Origin: Lepisosteus oculatus
Taxonomy: Eukaryota > Chordata > Actinopteri > Semionotiformes > Lepisosteidae
NCBI RefSeq assembly: GCF_040954835.1
Contig: NC_090712.1
Coordinates: 9,433,284 to 9,497,283 of the forward strand
DNA length: 64,000 bases
Direction of reading: 5' to 3'
Positions 15,001-28,200 of the stretch are shown here, one piece after another (the stretch's first letter is position 1; the number at the start of each line of letters is the position of its first letter). Position numbers and translations under genes: made by a program. A model generated the notes under the pieces. That model made no database searches. It saw only the letters and a list, made by a program, of their open reading frames with translations, and was not told the DNA's origin.

Positions 15001-18000
15001 GGGGTGTTTTGCATAATGATGACATTCTATAGCTCTAATTACACTTTGATAGTGCCAGATAATTTATCCAATTAGATCATTTGTGAGCACTCCAGTTGTG
15101 TGATGTATAACTAATTAAGAATTCTGATTACAGAATTAGATCTGCGCTTTGTTCCTAATGGGCCTTGTTTTTTGATTTGGTTGCATTAAAAAAAAGGGAA
15201 AAAAATGTTAAAGAACTGCCTCGACATCTCAGATTAGACACTGCTATTAATATTCATCACAGTACAAGCTGTACTGTACTTCAATAAATCAGATTTATTA
15301 GTTGTTATATTGAGATGAACAATTAATGCTATTAAAAGGTTAAGTCCCGGCCATATATCTGATAAATGTGTTATAAAATCCTGCACAGATTACAGTAATG
15401 ACTTTATGTTCTTGTGGCTTTGTGGATGAGTTATAACATATGTTCATGTGAAGGGTTCTAATTCATTCTGCTTGTGTTTTTTTTTTTTACAGCTAGGAGT
15501 TTAGCATTATTGGCCTGTGAAATAAAAGAAAAACAGACTAATGGCAGATATAAACTCCATTTCTCTTTGCTTTAAAGCTCTTATGTAAAATAACTGTGTC
15601 CTGTATCATATCTGTGTGCCCATAAATAAAGGGTGGAAGTTGTGATTGTTTGTTCATCCCCCTTTAGCCCCCTCTATTCCCTTTCGAACTCCTGACCACT
15701 CATCACTCTGCTTCCACAGAGAGCAGCTGAAACGCTGTGACCAGCCAGGGTCCCCTCCGGCCACTGTGCCCACTAACACACCAGCCCTGTCCTCTTAATC
15801 ACAAGAGGCTGGCAGGAGCAGTGGCTGTGATCATTCCCTTTCTCCTCCGCTCACAAAAGGGGTGACAATGCAGTTAACCCCATCAAAACCCAGGCAGGCA
15901 CAGCTGGATTTCAAGGCTTAACGACCTTCCTATTCAAGGGGAGCTGAGCGGAAGGGGTGGGGGTGGGGGGGGAGCACACATCTGCCAGTTTGCTGATCCT
16001 GTGTAGCCATCATGCAGATCCTCACATCATGTAGACCAACAAATTGAAACATTAATAAAAGAAAAACACAGCCCTATTACTCTTATTCTGCCACTATTAT
16101 GATGCTTATTCTCTTATTACGGCACTATGGACAGCAGTCTGAGGTGATAGGTGATACCAGATTAGGCAGTGCTTAGTACTGGTTGGCGCTGGTCTCTCAT
16201 GCTCACATCTACTCTCCAAAAACAGCTCTGATTCTACTGAGATGCAATAGCTTGTGAATAGACAAAGAACTGCTTCAGCATTATGTTCACTATGAAGGAA
16301 CAGAAGATCTGTGTAGATTTACATTTGTGCTGTATATGATTTCATGACCTAACAGTGGCTGCTCAAATTGTCACAACTAGGTCTGCTGCTATAGGTAGCC
16401 CTCACCGATAGCTGAACCAGTGAGTGTCTGGAGTGCAGTGTCAGATTTTATTCATAGTTATATTGGCATAACTGTTTTCTTTACAGTGAGTGGTAACGAA
16501 TTGCAGCAGAGTTGCATTGCACATTTATGAGGATACATTGTCTGTAGTTAATGGTAATAACTCAATTTATAAATACATTTTTTTTAAATTTTTTAAAAGA
16601 ATTAATAGTTTTAGTTTTAGTATTTTGAACCTTTAAAAGCATGAAGACGCTCTTATGTGTCTAATAAGTTACACATATTAAATATTTGATTTTAAAAAAT
16701 CAAGTTATATCATATATATATATATTTAAACTTACTTCAATAAAATAAAGGTTGGTACAGAATTTTCATTACACTGTGACCTCCTTACTGTAACAGAACC
16801 CTGGCAGGTAGTGGTGAAGAGAGCTGTGTAAAGAACTGTTGTAGAAAGCTCTTAGATTTAGTGCTGCTGTCCTTCCTCGATTTTTTAATTTTGAGATAAA
16901 ATCGCAAAGGGAATGTGACTAAATTAAAGTTTTAAGCATTTTCATCTGGGCTGTCTGATGTGAACTTCAAGCAGATTATTTTATCTTTTTAACAAAAACG
17001 AACCATTGTTACTGGACCCAGATTCATTTTAGATTAATCTCTTATTTTGCTTTACTTTCAAAGGACATCCATTACTTAGCGCTAGATAAGGGGGAACTGG
17101 TGCTGGCTGAAGTCTCGAAGAAAAAGGCTAATGAAATTGATGCAGAATCAATATCCACTGGACTGGGTAAGAACGCTGTCAAGTAAAGCACTCTTTTGAA
17201 ATGAGCCTTTCTGTAAAACATTGCACATGAAGTAGTTCTTTTCAGGAGGACTTAAAATTAGCTTCTGGTTGATTTGGCTGCTTTGTAAAAATAATTTAGA
17301 TTGAAATGCTGTTTAACCTCAGAAATGCCAAACTGGTCTACAGTGGTGCTGTGTTTATGTCTCAACATGTGCGAAGCAGCAGTAATTACAGGAGACAGCT
17401 CTTTAAAATAGTTTTACCCTAAATAGGCCTCTTTTAGGCATGAACCTTTGCTTTATCATTGTTTTGATCAAAGATTATTTTGGCAAATTTATTTTCACGT
17501 TAAATCTGAAACAGTTGTTTACTAATTTGTCATTTGGTAAATATTGTTAATTGCGCTATACATATTAAGTTTTTATTAATATAATTTCAAATCTTAGCAC
17601 ATTCTTACTAAGCAGTTAGTAGGCAAGAATGCAGATTAATTAACTGATTTTGAAAAGAAAATATCATACTTGCACTGTAAGCCAATTCCCTGTCTAGGGC
17701 TAAAATGTAGCTCTAAAAAGCATTGTGCTGTGCACATTTCCTACACATACTGGGCCATTTAACCATTTTTTATTTGTATCCTAAGGCATCTTCCATAAAA
17801 ATCCTATAAATAGTTCTGGAAAAGGTGAGGCTGATTTCACTGTGATGTGCAAATTAATTATTACTTATATGACAGCATTCAATTTTTGAGATTTATAATA
17901 TGTAATTTAGGTGCACAGTACTCTGGTTTTCTTGATTGCTAATTTTCATTGGTATTCCCAGGGCAATTATGGAGAGAAAATAGGATGCAAATGACAGTGC

Positions 18001-21000
18001 AGGTTAGAGAAGTAATATAAATGACTCTAACTAACATAACCTTTGCCAAGTTTTATCCTTTTTTAAATTTTGTACGTGTGTGGGAGATTACCGTGCGATT
18101 GTGCTTACACAATGCTAAATATCTTTTATGTATTGTTCTGGACTCCATATTCCAACTTATAGTCACTTATCTTTGAATCATAAATAACTGATGCTTGATC
18201 TGTATATTTTCCATTGTATATTTCTGTTTAGAAAGCCTAAACAATATATGTTCTCGTTATCCATATTCATGGTGAATGTATTGCACTGGAAATTGGGGAA
18301 CAGAGAAATATTTTGTGAGTATGAAAGTTTTGAAGCAAGCACTCCCAGTCATTTTGAGTAGCTGGCACTGCTGGGTGAGTGGGTATCCCGAGCAGACTGG
18401 GCCTCGGGCTGTAGCCCTTGTGCAGACTGCTTCCTTCCCCAGAATTAAGTGGATTGCAGACCCACTGCTGGGGTGGCCTCGTAAAGAGATACTGCTGAGA
18501 TTTGAACACCAGCTTACATATAATTCCCAGATGAAAGTTAAAATTACCCATCTTAAACTTATACCCAGATATAACAGCAGAAGGGAAAAGAGTTTCACAC
18601 TTGTACAGCAGAGGATCTAAGCAACTTTTTCACGATTTACAGAAGGATCTAAAAATCTAAAATGGCTTAACTTTAAGAAAAGCCTTTAGATAATCCTTTC
18701 ATTTACTCATTAGATAAATAAAACTGATCACTTTCTTCATTTATAAGACAATAAAAAATAGTCACAGCTTGAATACTCATGCAGTATAATTAAAAAATAA
18801 TAATTTGGGCATTTAAAAAAAAAATATCCAGTTATATAGAATGATCCAGAAGAGTATAAAATGAGTGTCAAGGTTCTATGATGTCTTTTTGAATTGGTTT
18901 AATCACATAGGCCAGATAGACTAAAATTGTCTTGTAATCGTATTTAATTTGGGTTATGTGTTATTCCTAATTTGAAAAGCAAAGAGGGGGGGTACATTCA
19001 GGGAAGCAAATAGACAGAGTTTAACTCCTTGAGAGTTTGTTAAAAGCTGGATGTTTCCTGGGGGGATTGTGGTGTGTGTTCCACTTGGAAGCTTTCTAAT
19101 TATGTCCTTGATGATTTCCATATTTTCACTTTACCTGGGGCATCACGTATCCTTGGACTCTGCCAGGCCGAAGACAATGGAGAATACAGCAGTGCCGATG
19201 TAACCTTTTTGGGAGCATTTTGCTGATGTTAGTAGTTAAAAAGCAGCAATTATATTTGATTGCCTGGATATGACTTTGTGGAAAACATGGCAGAGCTACC
19301 CCCTGAGCTAGATCTGAATTAATCAAATGTGGGCTTTTTCACATCAGTGTATTCCAGTATATAAATCAATAATCTAGTCCCAAAAGGAGTTTGAAGAAGG
19401 GCAGCAAATTCTGGAAAAAAACTCACACCAGGGCCAGTTTTCCCAGAAGCCAGTTATCCTGGCAGTTTGTCTATGGACTGTGAGTGGAAACTGGAGCACC
19501 TGGCAGAAACTCGGGGAGAACATACAGACACCATGCAGACAGCACCCCAACAATTGAACCCAGGGCCCCAGAGCTGCAAGGCAGCAATGCTCACCACTGC
19601 ACCAGTGTGAAGCCCATCCTAGAACCATTAATTACATGAAACATAAATGAACAGTAGCACTAATTTTCAGACACCAGCTAGTATTTTCTATGGGACAGTT
19701 TTATAAAAGATCCCATTGTTTGATGCCTCTTAACCACTTTCGGCAGCCATGGCTTAGATGCAGTTTTATTTTATTTTTTTTTTATTTTTATTTGATCAAT
19801 GTGAAACAAGTGTTTCAATATCTCCTACAATTTTGAAAGCACAGCGTACGCTCTTGAAATGCAAAGCATCTAGCATGAAATAGCAGTCTAAAGCTTTGTG
19901 CCTTCTAAAGTGCCAAAACTATAGACTACCTATCAAAAACTTTTTTTTGAATAGTTTTCCAGAACGGTACTGCTGTGTTTCTAAATGAATTTCTGCTTTC
20001 GTCTTAGCTGTGATACATTGTTATCTACTGAGCAGGAAGGAATTCAGTTTTGTGAATGTCTTCTTTTTGAGCAAGAATACTTTCTCTTTTCACGGTTTCC
20101 ATTTACAATGGCTTATACAGTAAGCAGAGCACATTAGCTGAAGTTGGAATTAGAGTTATTTTTGAAGTGGTTTGATTTTGATTTTTCTTTTTTTTTTCCA
20201 CCCTGGGAAAAAAAGGAGAGTTAGGCATTAGTCCGGGAATGTGGAAACAAAAACAGCTACTTGAGCAGCAGCACGGACACATGATTCACTAGGGTTGCAA
20301 TCTGGAACTGTTCTCAATGGCTTCTTTAAATGAAATAAGTGTTTATGAGCTTGCATTCCTTCTTTCTTAAAAAGACTGCTCTCCACGGTGGTACGGTGGC
20401 GAGATTTAGTGATGCTGAATTCATTAAAATGTGAAAGGGCTTGAGGCGTTGGTCTGAGAGGCGGGTGTCAGTTATTGGTATGCCTGTGAATCGGTGCTCT
20501 TGAGAGAGCAGTGAGAGGTGGAGTGAGGGCTGCTTTTAACTTCATTAGCCTGGACACTCTTGGGAGAGTTACAGTCTTGCAATCTAACAAAGTAGCTTTT
20601 ATCTCCCGGGTCATTTTACAATTTACATGCAAGTTACACATTACTATACCTCAGTGTTCCTGCACCTTTATTCATTTATTGTACTATGGCATACCATTTC
20701 AGTTTAGAAAAGTCTAACCCTTGATTTCACATTAATTAGAGAGGTGCTCTGGTGTCTAAAACCTCTAACGTAATAAAAGGATGGAGAAAATTTAAGCTAG
20801 ATCTAGCAAAGAGTAATGTATCTCCAACCTTTAAATGCTATAAAGTTATTTTATTTCCTTTGTAGGTAAATATTTAGAATGACCCTATTCGTAGCTTGCA
20901 GTCTTTCATGTTCACTATGTTCACTATGTTTATTAATATAGTTTACTGTTAGGGAGATAGAACTTGTCAGTTTTAATAAATTTACCCACCAAGATGCTAG

Positions 21001-24000
21001 TGTAACAAAATACATTGTTTTGGGTTCATTAAGATACCTATCATATTAAATCCCTCATTGGCATTTTTCTTTGTCAGTATGTAAATTGGCATTAAGTGTG
21101 CTTTTAAGTTAATTAGTAGCTACATGCTGTACTGGCCTAATTATAAATAATGACTGTGCATAAATAGAAAAAATGTGAAAGCACAGCTATTAAGTTCTCA
21201 AATTTTGTCTTAATTTTAATCTCATTTAACATCTGTTCACATCTTAAAAGCTTTTTAAATTCACTATTGGTGATTATAGGTTTTATTTTATCTAGCTGAT
21301 ATTTTACATCAAAGCTATCATTTATCACCTTCATTACTGATTAACAAGTATTATATGAATAACGACACGACTGCTTCTTTATTGAAACAAAGTGAAGACA
21401 TCGCTGAACCAACATGCCATTTCTGAAAAGGCGGAATTGTTGTTTGTTTGTTTTTTTATTTGCTATTTATAAAATGATGTGTAAAACCTTTTATAGCAGC
21501 CCCATTCGGAATCGTCTGGTATCTCGGCTCAGCAATGACCTCTATGCCTGCATTAGGGAAATGCGGAAATACAGGCTAATCAACCCTTCCTGCCCATCAG
21601 TCCTGCTGTGCCACGTCTCTGCAGTGACTCTGCACTGACTTGATGATTGGAAGAGAGGTGCATCCCTCCCTGAAGTCACTGCAGGTCTGCGGGTGCCTGG
21701 GGAGATACAGAGGTCATCGTGCACTGGGAGCCAAGAGAGCCCTGGCCAAAAACCCGAACAGCCCTGTCCCAGCGGGGCGCCCCTGCTTGGGGGAGTCCCA
21801 GTCACAGACAGCTGGTGAAATGACCCAGGATCAAACTCACAGCATTTAGGTCAAAGAGCCCTGTGCTCTGAGCAAGTTCCCTTAGTGATTTAGCCACTAG
21901 GGATCCCCCCACTGTTTGATGCTTTACTTTATTTCCACTGTATATCTGCACAAAATACAAGGTTACCTGCTTCAGTCTGTAGTGGAGCGGACATTATAGA
22001 GGAAATCAAAGCAAACACTCAGTGCTTATGTGATGAGCAGGTTATTACAGCCATTTGGAGAATGTCTCTCAGTCAGTACTTTAAAGAGAGGACTCATGGC
22101 CAGCCCAGAGGGATGCAGGTGTTGTACAGAGTCCTCTGGCTCTCACCTCTTGAGATCTGGGGTTCGACTTTCACGGCCGTGTCTGTAACTGAAAAGCCAA
22201 GCTGACAGGCCATGCCATGTTGACAGGCCTTAGGACCCTAACACCTCCGAGATCTGCACACTCTCCGGCCGGCCTCACTTTAAAGGTACAGAGATGAAAG
22301 ACAGGGAGGGCAGTTCAGATTTCAGTGAGCTTTCACCCTGTCCAACCCCACCTGACACACACAAAGCCAGTTCGAAGAGCATTGCTCCTCTGGCCAACTG
22401 AACAGCATGAACAGCCACTGAAACTGACAGACAAATTACTGAAATAATAGAAACAAAAACATTCATGTGTCCCTCCCATTTCCCCAGAGGACTGCTCTAA
22501 AGTGAAATGGCAGGTGTAAGTTGAATTTGGAAGTGATTGACCTGTTTGCAATATTGTGCAGTGAATGTTATCTCGTACACAATGTTACATTTTCAGTCGC
22601 AACACTATAACTGCCACAGGAATGTCTTCTCTCAACATAATTTTAATTGTAAGGAAAATAAAAACACTGCTGTAGGTAAGTTGGTCATTAGGGAATATTT
22701 TAGGAAAGTGTGCCTGTGACAGTTACAGACGAACATTTTTTTTGTCCACAAGCCACAGTATTGTCAGAGACTTGATTACAGAAAAAGATAAGGTCCATGA
22801 TTCAACATAGAATGAATCCATGCATTTAATATGCAAATATATTATAAAAATAATGATGGCATGTCTTTTTTTTTCATTGGTCTATTCTATTTTCAAATAA
22901 ATGTAATTAGGTGCTGTGTAAGAATTAAGCCTCAAGGGTCTCCAGCTATGGACCTGGAGAGCCCCACTCCAGTTATTCTTATAGATCATCCTAAATCACC
23001 TGTTATTTAAAGTGTAGGAATTGATCAATTAAGCAAGTAATGTTTCCGTGAAAGGAAAACTGGTCCTGGATGGTTGAAGGATATTTTGATTTTTTTATTC
23101 CAAATGATCTCTTAATTGCTTAATTGAACACACCACATGTTTAATTGATCACAGTTAAATTGCTTCAGGCCTCTAGGAAGTGATGATTTAAAGACTACCT
23201 ATGTAACCTGTTGAACTAAGGCTCTCCAGGACCAGGACTGTAGACTCTGGTCTTAAGATGTATAGAAGAATGGTCATAATAACAGAAACCCATGTATGGG
23301 AAGGCAGCTATCTTATTCCAAATGCAGCAGAAATGTTTTGGAATGGTGCAGCTTTCACACTTCAGAATAGCTACTACCTGGTGTTAGCTAAATACAGGAG
23401 TGTGCCACTGCACATGAAAGGCATTGTTGTTACATGAACCCACTCGGCCTTTTTGAGCGCGTGAATAATTTAGTACTCTACATTTAGATTTTCTCTGGGT
23501 TTTGTTTATGCCGTCTCCCGAATTTGGAAAAGGTCGGGGTTAAAAAAATTCAACCCATCTGTTACTGAGGGGAGCAAACCCTAGTGCCTTTCCCCTCCCT
23601 GGCCAGTGGGCATCTTTATCCTCCTGTGCTTTGTGCGGGTTTGTGGCCAAGAGTGGCAGCTCAGCATAGCTTGTATTGACGCTGCTGAAATGCAGGACAG
23701 GACGGCCCACACAAAGCATCACGTGGTGAGCCACCAATTCGCCCATCAGATCGTCTTTCAGGGTTCCGAAATCGTTCACACCTACCTCAGGAAGTTGGGA
23801 CGCCCGGCTTCCATGTCAGGTTTTTATTAGATGTCGTGTCACACAGTGGGACAAAACACGGCGACGTAAGGTGAAGTATTAAACTTTTCATGTCAGTTCC
23901 TTTTTAATCAAGAGGAGTGGCCAAAAAAGGAGTCTGCCTTTCCAACCAAAACAAATGTTCTAGCACTAGTTCTTTGCTCCATTATAAACAGATGGAGAAG

Positions 24001-25212
24001 ACGTAATAATTCTAATTTGTTGTTCTTTTCTTAATTTGTTTTTCTAATATGAAACCCTCGACTCTATACGGTCTATTCTATTTTACTGCTTCAAACGTAA
24101 AGATGGCAGCGCTTCACAGTCCTTAAGGAAATCACTTTTAAATGTCTGTCTGACAACTCAGCTGATGTAGGAAGATATACCATTGTCGTGTGTAATAGGG
24201 TAAAGAATGTGAGCTCGGCTCTTTCAGCACATTTAGCCACAAGGAATATCCAAGAGATGCTTATTCTGTTGCGTTAACTTCACAATGGAAGGTCTAGCTC
24301 CGGGCCTTTACTGTTGTAGTAAAGTGGAAAAGCTTTATCTCTTTGCTATTTGAGATCCCCCCCACCCTTTCTTGTATGAAAGCCATGTACAGTAACTGCA
24401 AGACGTCAAGAACAATATTTCCTACCTCGTCTCTCTACTTTGTGGGAGTAGCTAGGAAATGTCACTCTGAGTGGCATTCCCAAAGTACCTGTTAGATGTT
24501 TTTACCGGCATTGTTGTCAAAAGTCTGTGAAAAACAAAAAAATGAACCGGGAAACATTTGTTAACCCTTACGTCTCTGAAATGCTGCATTTTAAAGTAGT
24601 AAAGAGACAAGGTTGAATACTGCTTTATTTCCCGCTCGGCGATGGTCAGAGTAATGTGAAATTGATTCTAGACCACAGAGAAGCATCTCCTGTGTGCACA
24701 GGGCATAGGTAGGAATTGAACAAAGGAATTATTTTATATAGGGGGGTCTTACTTTACGCCTGTATTGTGTTTGTGCTCAAAAGAGCAGGGATCTTTGAAT
24801 GGTGGTGAGCCTCTGGACGAAGGACTCCGCAGTTCTCCTGTGGACAGATGGAGGAAGGCTCAGAGCCCACCAGGTCCCGGAACAGGAGGAAGCCACTCGT
24901 CCTTTCGCGCGGCCTCGGAGAGCAGCTTGCACTTTCCGTGAGTTACCTGATGGAGTTCTCTTGCTGATTAATGATATCTTTCATATCTTTGGAGTGCAAA
25001 ATGTTTTAATCTGCAGTTTTGCATGGATGCTACAACCACTTCGTAGACGTGCTTGTGTACAAACTGCATACTTGTGCGTGTTGTCTTCACTGGCCCTGTA
25101 CTACATAATCAGCTATGGCAGAACTATGGTAAAACTATTGTATTTTGAAAAAGTTGTTTTAATTAAGGGATTTGTGGTTCTTAAACATTTGATAGGAAAT
25201 TGTAAATTTAAA

Positions 25213-25276
<64 letters not shown>

Positions 25277-28200
25277 GAAAAGGCTTTTGAGATCCATGTT
25301 TAGATTAACAACAGTAACCCTTATGTGTGAACATTCCTGATGGCGGGGACATTAGTGAGAGTTAAAGTATTTTGCATCGGTAATCCATAATCCAAACTAT
25401 AAACTATTGATTTCAAGAGCATCAAATGTCCCTTCATCTCCACTATTTTGATACTAATCATGTTTATAATTATCGCACAGAAAAAGACATCCTTTATTAT
25501 AGGTGAACTTTTTTCATTTATTTCAAGAATTAACAGACACTATTAATAACTGTGTCCAATAATGTTGCACAAAGTACATTTAAAAAACATCTTAAAATCT
25601 GGTTTCCAGTTTGCCTTCTCCCTCATAATAGACTAAGTTGAAAGCAAAATTATAGCTGGGGTTGAATGATTATTTCTGAAAATAATCTTGGTATTCTTTA
25701 AAAAACCAAGAAATTTGAAGTTATGTAAAATAAAATTGACTTAGTTTTCAAACATTACCAGAAGACAAATAATAATCTGACTTGGGCTGAAAAGCTGAAA
25801 GGAAAGTGGGAGTATCGTCCCTTTTTTCATCTCCTGCAAGATATCATCAGGAGGCCTTTATATGAACATGATTTAAATAGAAAAAGAGTGAAGAGAACAA
25901 CACTGTGACTAAATACACGAGTCAAATGTGTGGATGGCTTGATCTGTCTCCATTTGAGGGGGGGAAAGGAAGTGTATAGTTTTTTTCTCTAATACATTGA
26001 GTATTTATGTGGATTTGTATGTATTAGATAAAAATGGTCTTGTTCTTTTTATCCTTATAGGCTTTTCATGCTTGTTGACTATACAACTGGAGGCTCAGTG
26101 GCAACTACATCTTCTTCTAAGCCTTTAGATATATCTAAAATCCTCCCAGTATCAGCCAATTTAAAAAGGCACATCCAAAGAGGATGGACAGACTTAAGCT
26201 CTTTTAGAACATAAAATAAGAGGGTTACGGCAATTTGGCAGCCAAAAAAGCAGTTTACAGGTCTTCACAGAATTAGTGACAGTATGTAAGGAAGCTGATC
26301 AAGATGCTATAGGAAAGATAATGGAGACTGAAAGAAAAACAATCCCTCAATTTTTTAACCAACCTAATCTGGTCTCAGATGAAGTTTCATTGTTTCTTAT
26401 GTTGAGCCAATAAGGCTTAGCGTGATGGAGTAGGAGCATTATTCCAGCTTTATTTTGGCTCAGGGAAAGCCGATGAGAAGTACAATTGGTTCGTGGCTTC
26501 ACAGCAGCGTGCATAAAGCCTTACTGTACAGGGAGCAAAAGAAGGCAGAAATCTGGGAAAAATCCCAACATTTTCACTAATACTTTGCGTTTCTCCCCTT
26601 TACACGCAGCTGTGGGAATCATTTGACATTTTTATTTAATAAACAGCTGCAGTCATCTCGTGCAGCAGTCACATCCTTTACTATACTCAAGCACACTGCG
26701 CTGGAAGTTAACGCCTCGGTCAGGTCTTCAAGCCTGCCTGTCCTACAGCTCACACCACTGGCCTGTCATGTGTGCAGGCAAAGGTTTGAATTCAGCCCTT
26801 TTCAGTAATGAGGCAGGCAATCAGAGGCAACAAATCACCACTGGCAGTCTAATCTTTTCTTCTTTGTAGGCAGTTCCACTAAAGTTATTTCTCCATGTTA
26901 CAATGCTGTTAACACCAAATTATGAAGCTACTTGACCTTTTAATGCCTGACTATGTTTAAATTCTTGGATTCTCACAGAAAATTTTAAAATAGCCATTTA
27001 TGATATTTATAATGCACTTTGTTTTAGGATGGAAATTCCTGTGAACCATTGTATAAATAGTAAAAATAAATAGTGGAAATGTGTTGCCTTAGAAGTGATG
27101 TCTATTTATCATTTTTCTTGTGTGTGCTGGAGAGATCTAGTATGTATTTTTAAGCCTTGTACTCCTGTGAGGTCAAAGTACCAAGAGAGCCAATTCAGAT
27201 ACTGGGTCCTTTGTATTAAAAATGTCATTTTCCTTTCTTTCTGTGTCCTTTCTGCCTTGTGTTACAAGCCTTAGGGGATGCATGTAATGAATTATTTTAG
27301 TGCAGTGTAATTATACAAATTATTCTAATACTGATTTTCTAGACTAATTCTGGTCTAGGTATAACAAAAAACAAATATTATATCGCCATCTCTATTCACT
27401 GAGGTAAAACAAGAGATTTCCATTAAATCTGCTTTATGGTGTTTTCAAATTCCAAAGTGATCGCTGACTGATTCTGGATTGTCAGCCTCATTGATCCTGT
27501 CTCCGCTGCCCTGTTTGTTGATGTTGTAGCCGAACCATGAAGGGTACGTCTGCTGGGCTCGGGGGCTCTTCCCCAGAGTTTTTTTGTGCGCTCAGGAGCT
27601 CGTGCCTCACACTCCTTTCCCCCAGAGAGCTCGTGACAGGGTGCTCCGCAGTCACCATGACGGGCTCTGAGCTGGCCGGTGGGTCTGAGAGAGCCGGCGG
27701 GCCTGGGCAGGGCAGGGAGAAAGACCACCTGGCACAAAACAGAGAAGGTCCACTAACGATCCAAATAAACAAATAGGTCACGTGCCTGACATGCCCTTTG
27801 TGTGTTTCCTTCACAAAAGCAGTTTAAAAGAAGAACAAAAGATGAGACATGACACACAAATGTACAAAAACCAGAGCTGCCTGTCCCCAGGAGACATCAT
27901 AAATAAATTCACCCTCTGTACCTCTCATACCCCTACTCCAAGTGCACCTTCTGTGCTGGGCTGCTACTGTGAAAACAAGCACTTAAAGTTGCCTCCTCTT
28001 CCTCCTCAGGCCTCCCGGCCACACCCTGACAGGCAGGTTGGGGAGGGAGCTGGGCATCGAGGCCTATGAGGCTGCCCTGACAGGGGACCCCTGGGCCCGG
28101 ACACAGGCAGGTGAGGTCCTTCTCTCTGCTCCCCTCCTGCCACTCAAGGCCTGACAGTGGTAACACCGCAGGTGGCGTCTCAGTTTCTCCATTTCTCTCT

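Larger units (their letters stand above)
17167..24783 (+). other. Largest WDPCP intron
   Basis: Contains most of the interspersed repeats of the window: a fish-type repeat (19415-19615), two tRNA-like SINE fragments (21640-21905, 22088-22200) and a TTAA-flanked inverted-repeat element (22925-23256). The 18270-18620 segment is open on both strands but has no recognisable protein. Confidence 0.85.

Noticed and set aside
15480..15500. T-rich acceptor-like site (T10 then acag)
   Set aside because: No open frame fits the WDPCP phases, and the neighbouring exons already join in frame without it.
18257..18620. Overlapping open frames on both strands in a WDPCP intron
   Set aside because: No splice structure, start context or recognisable family; low stop density may be chance or a conserved non-coding block.
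22100..22185. Possible tRNA gene
   Set aside because: The TpsiC-like segment is recognisable, but acceptor and D arms are not; judged a SINE remnant.
24799..25278. 159-codon plus-strand frame ending in poly-Tyr
   Set aside because: It runs through a WDPCP exon in the wrong frame, the following intron and the ATT microsatellite.
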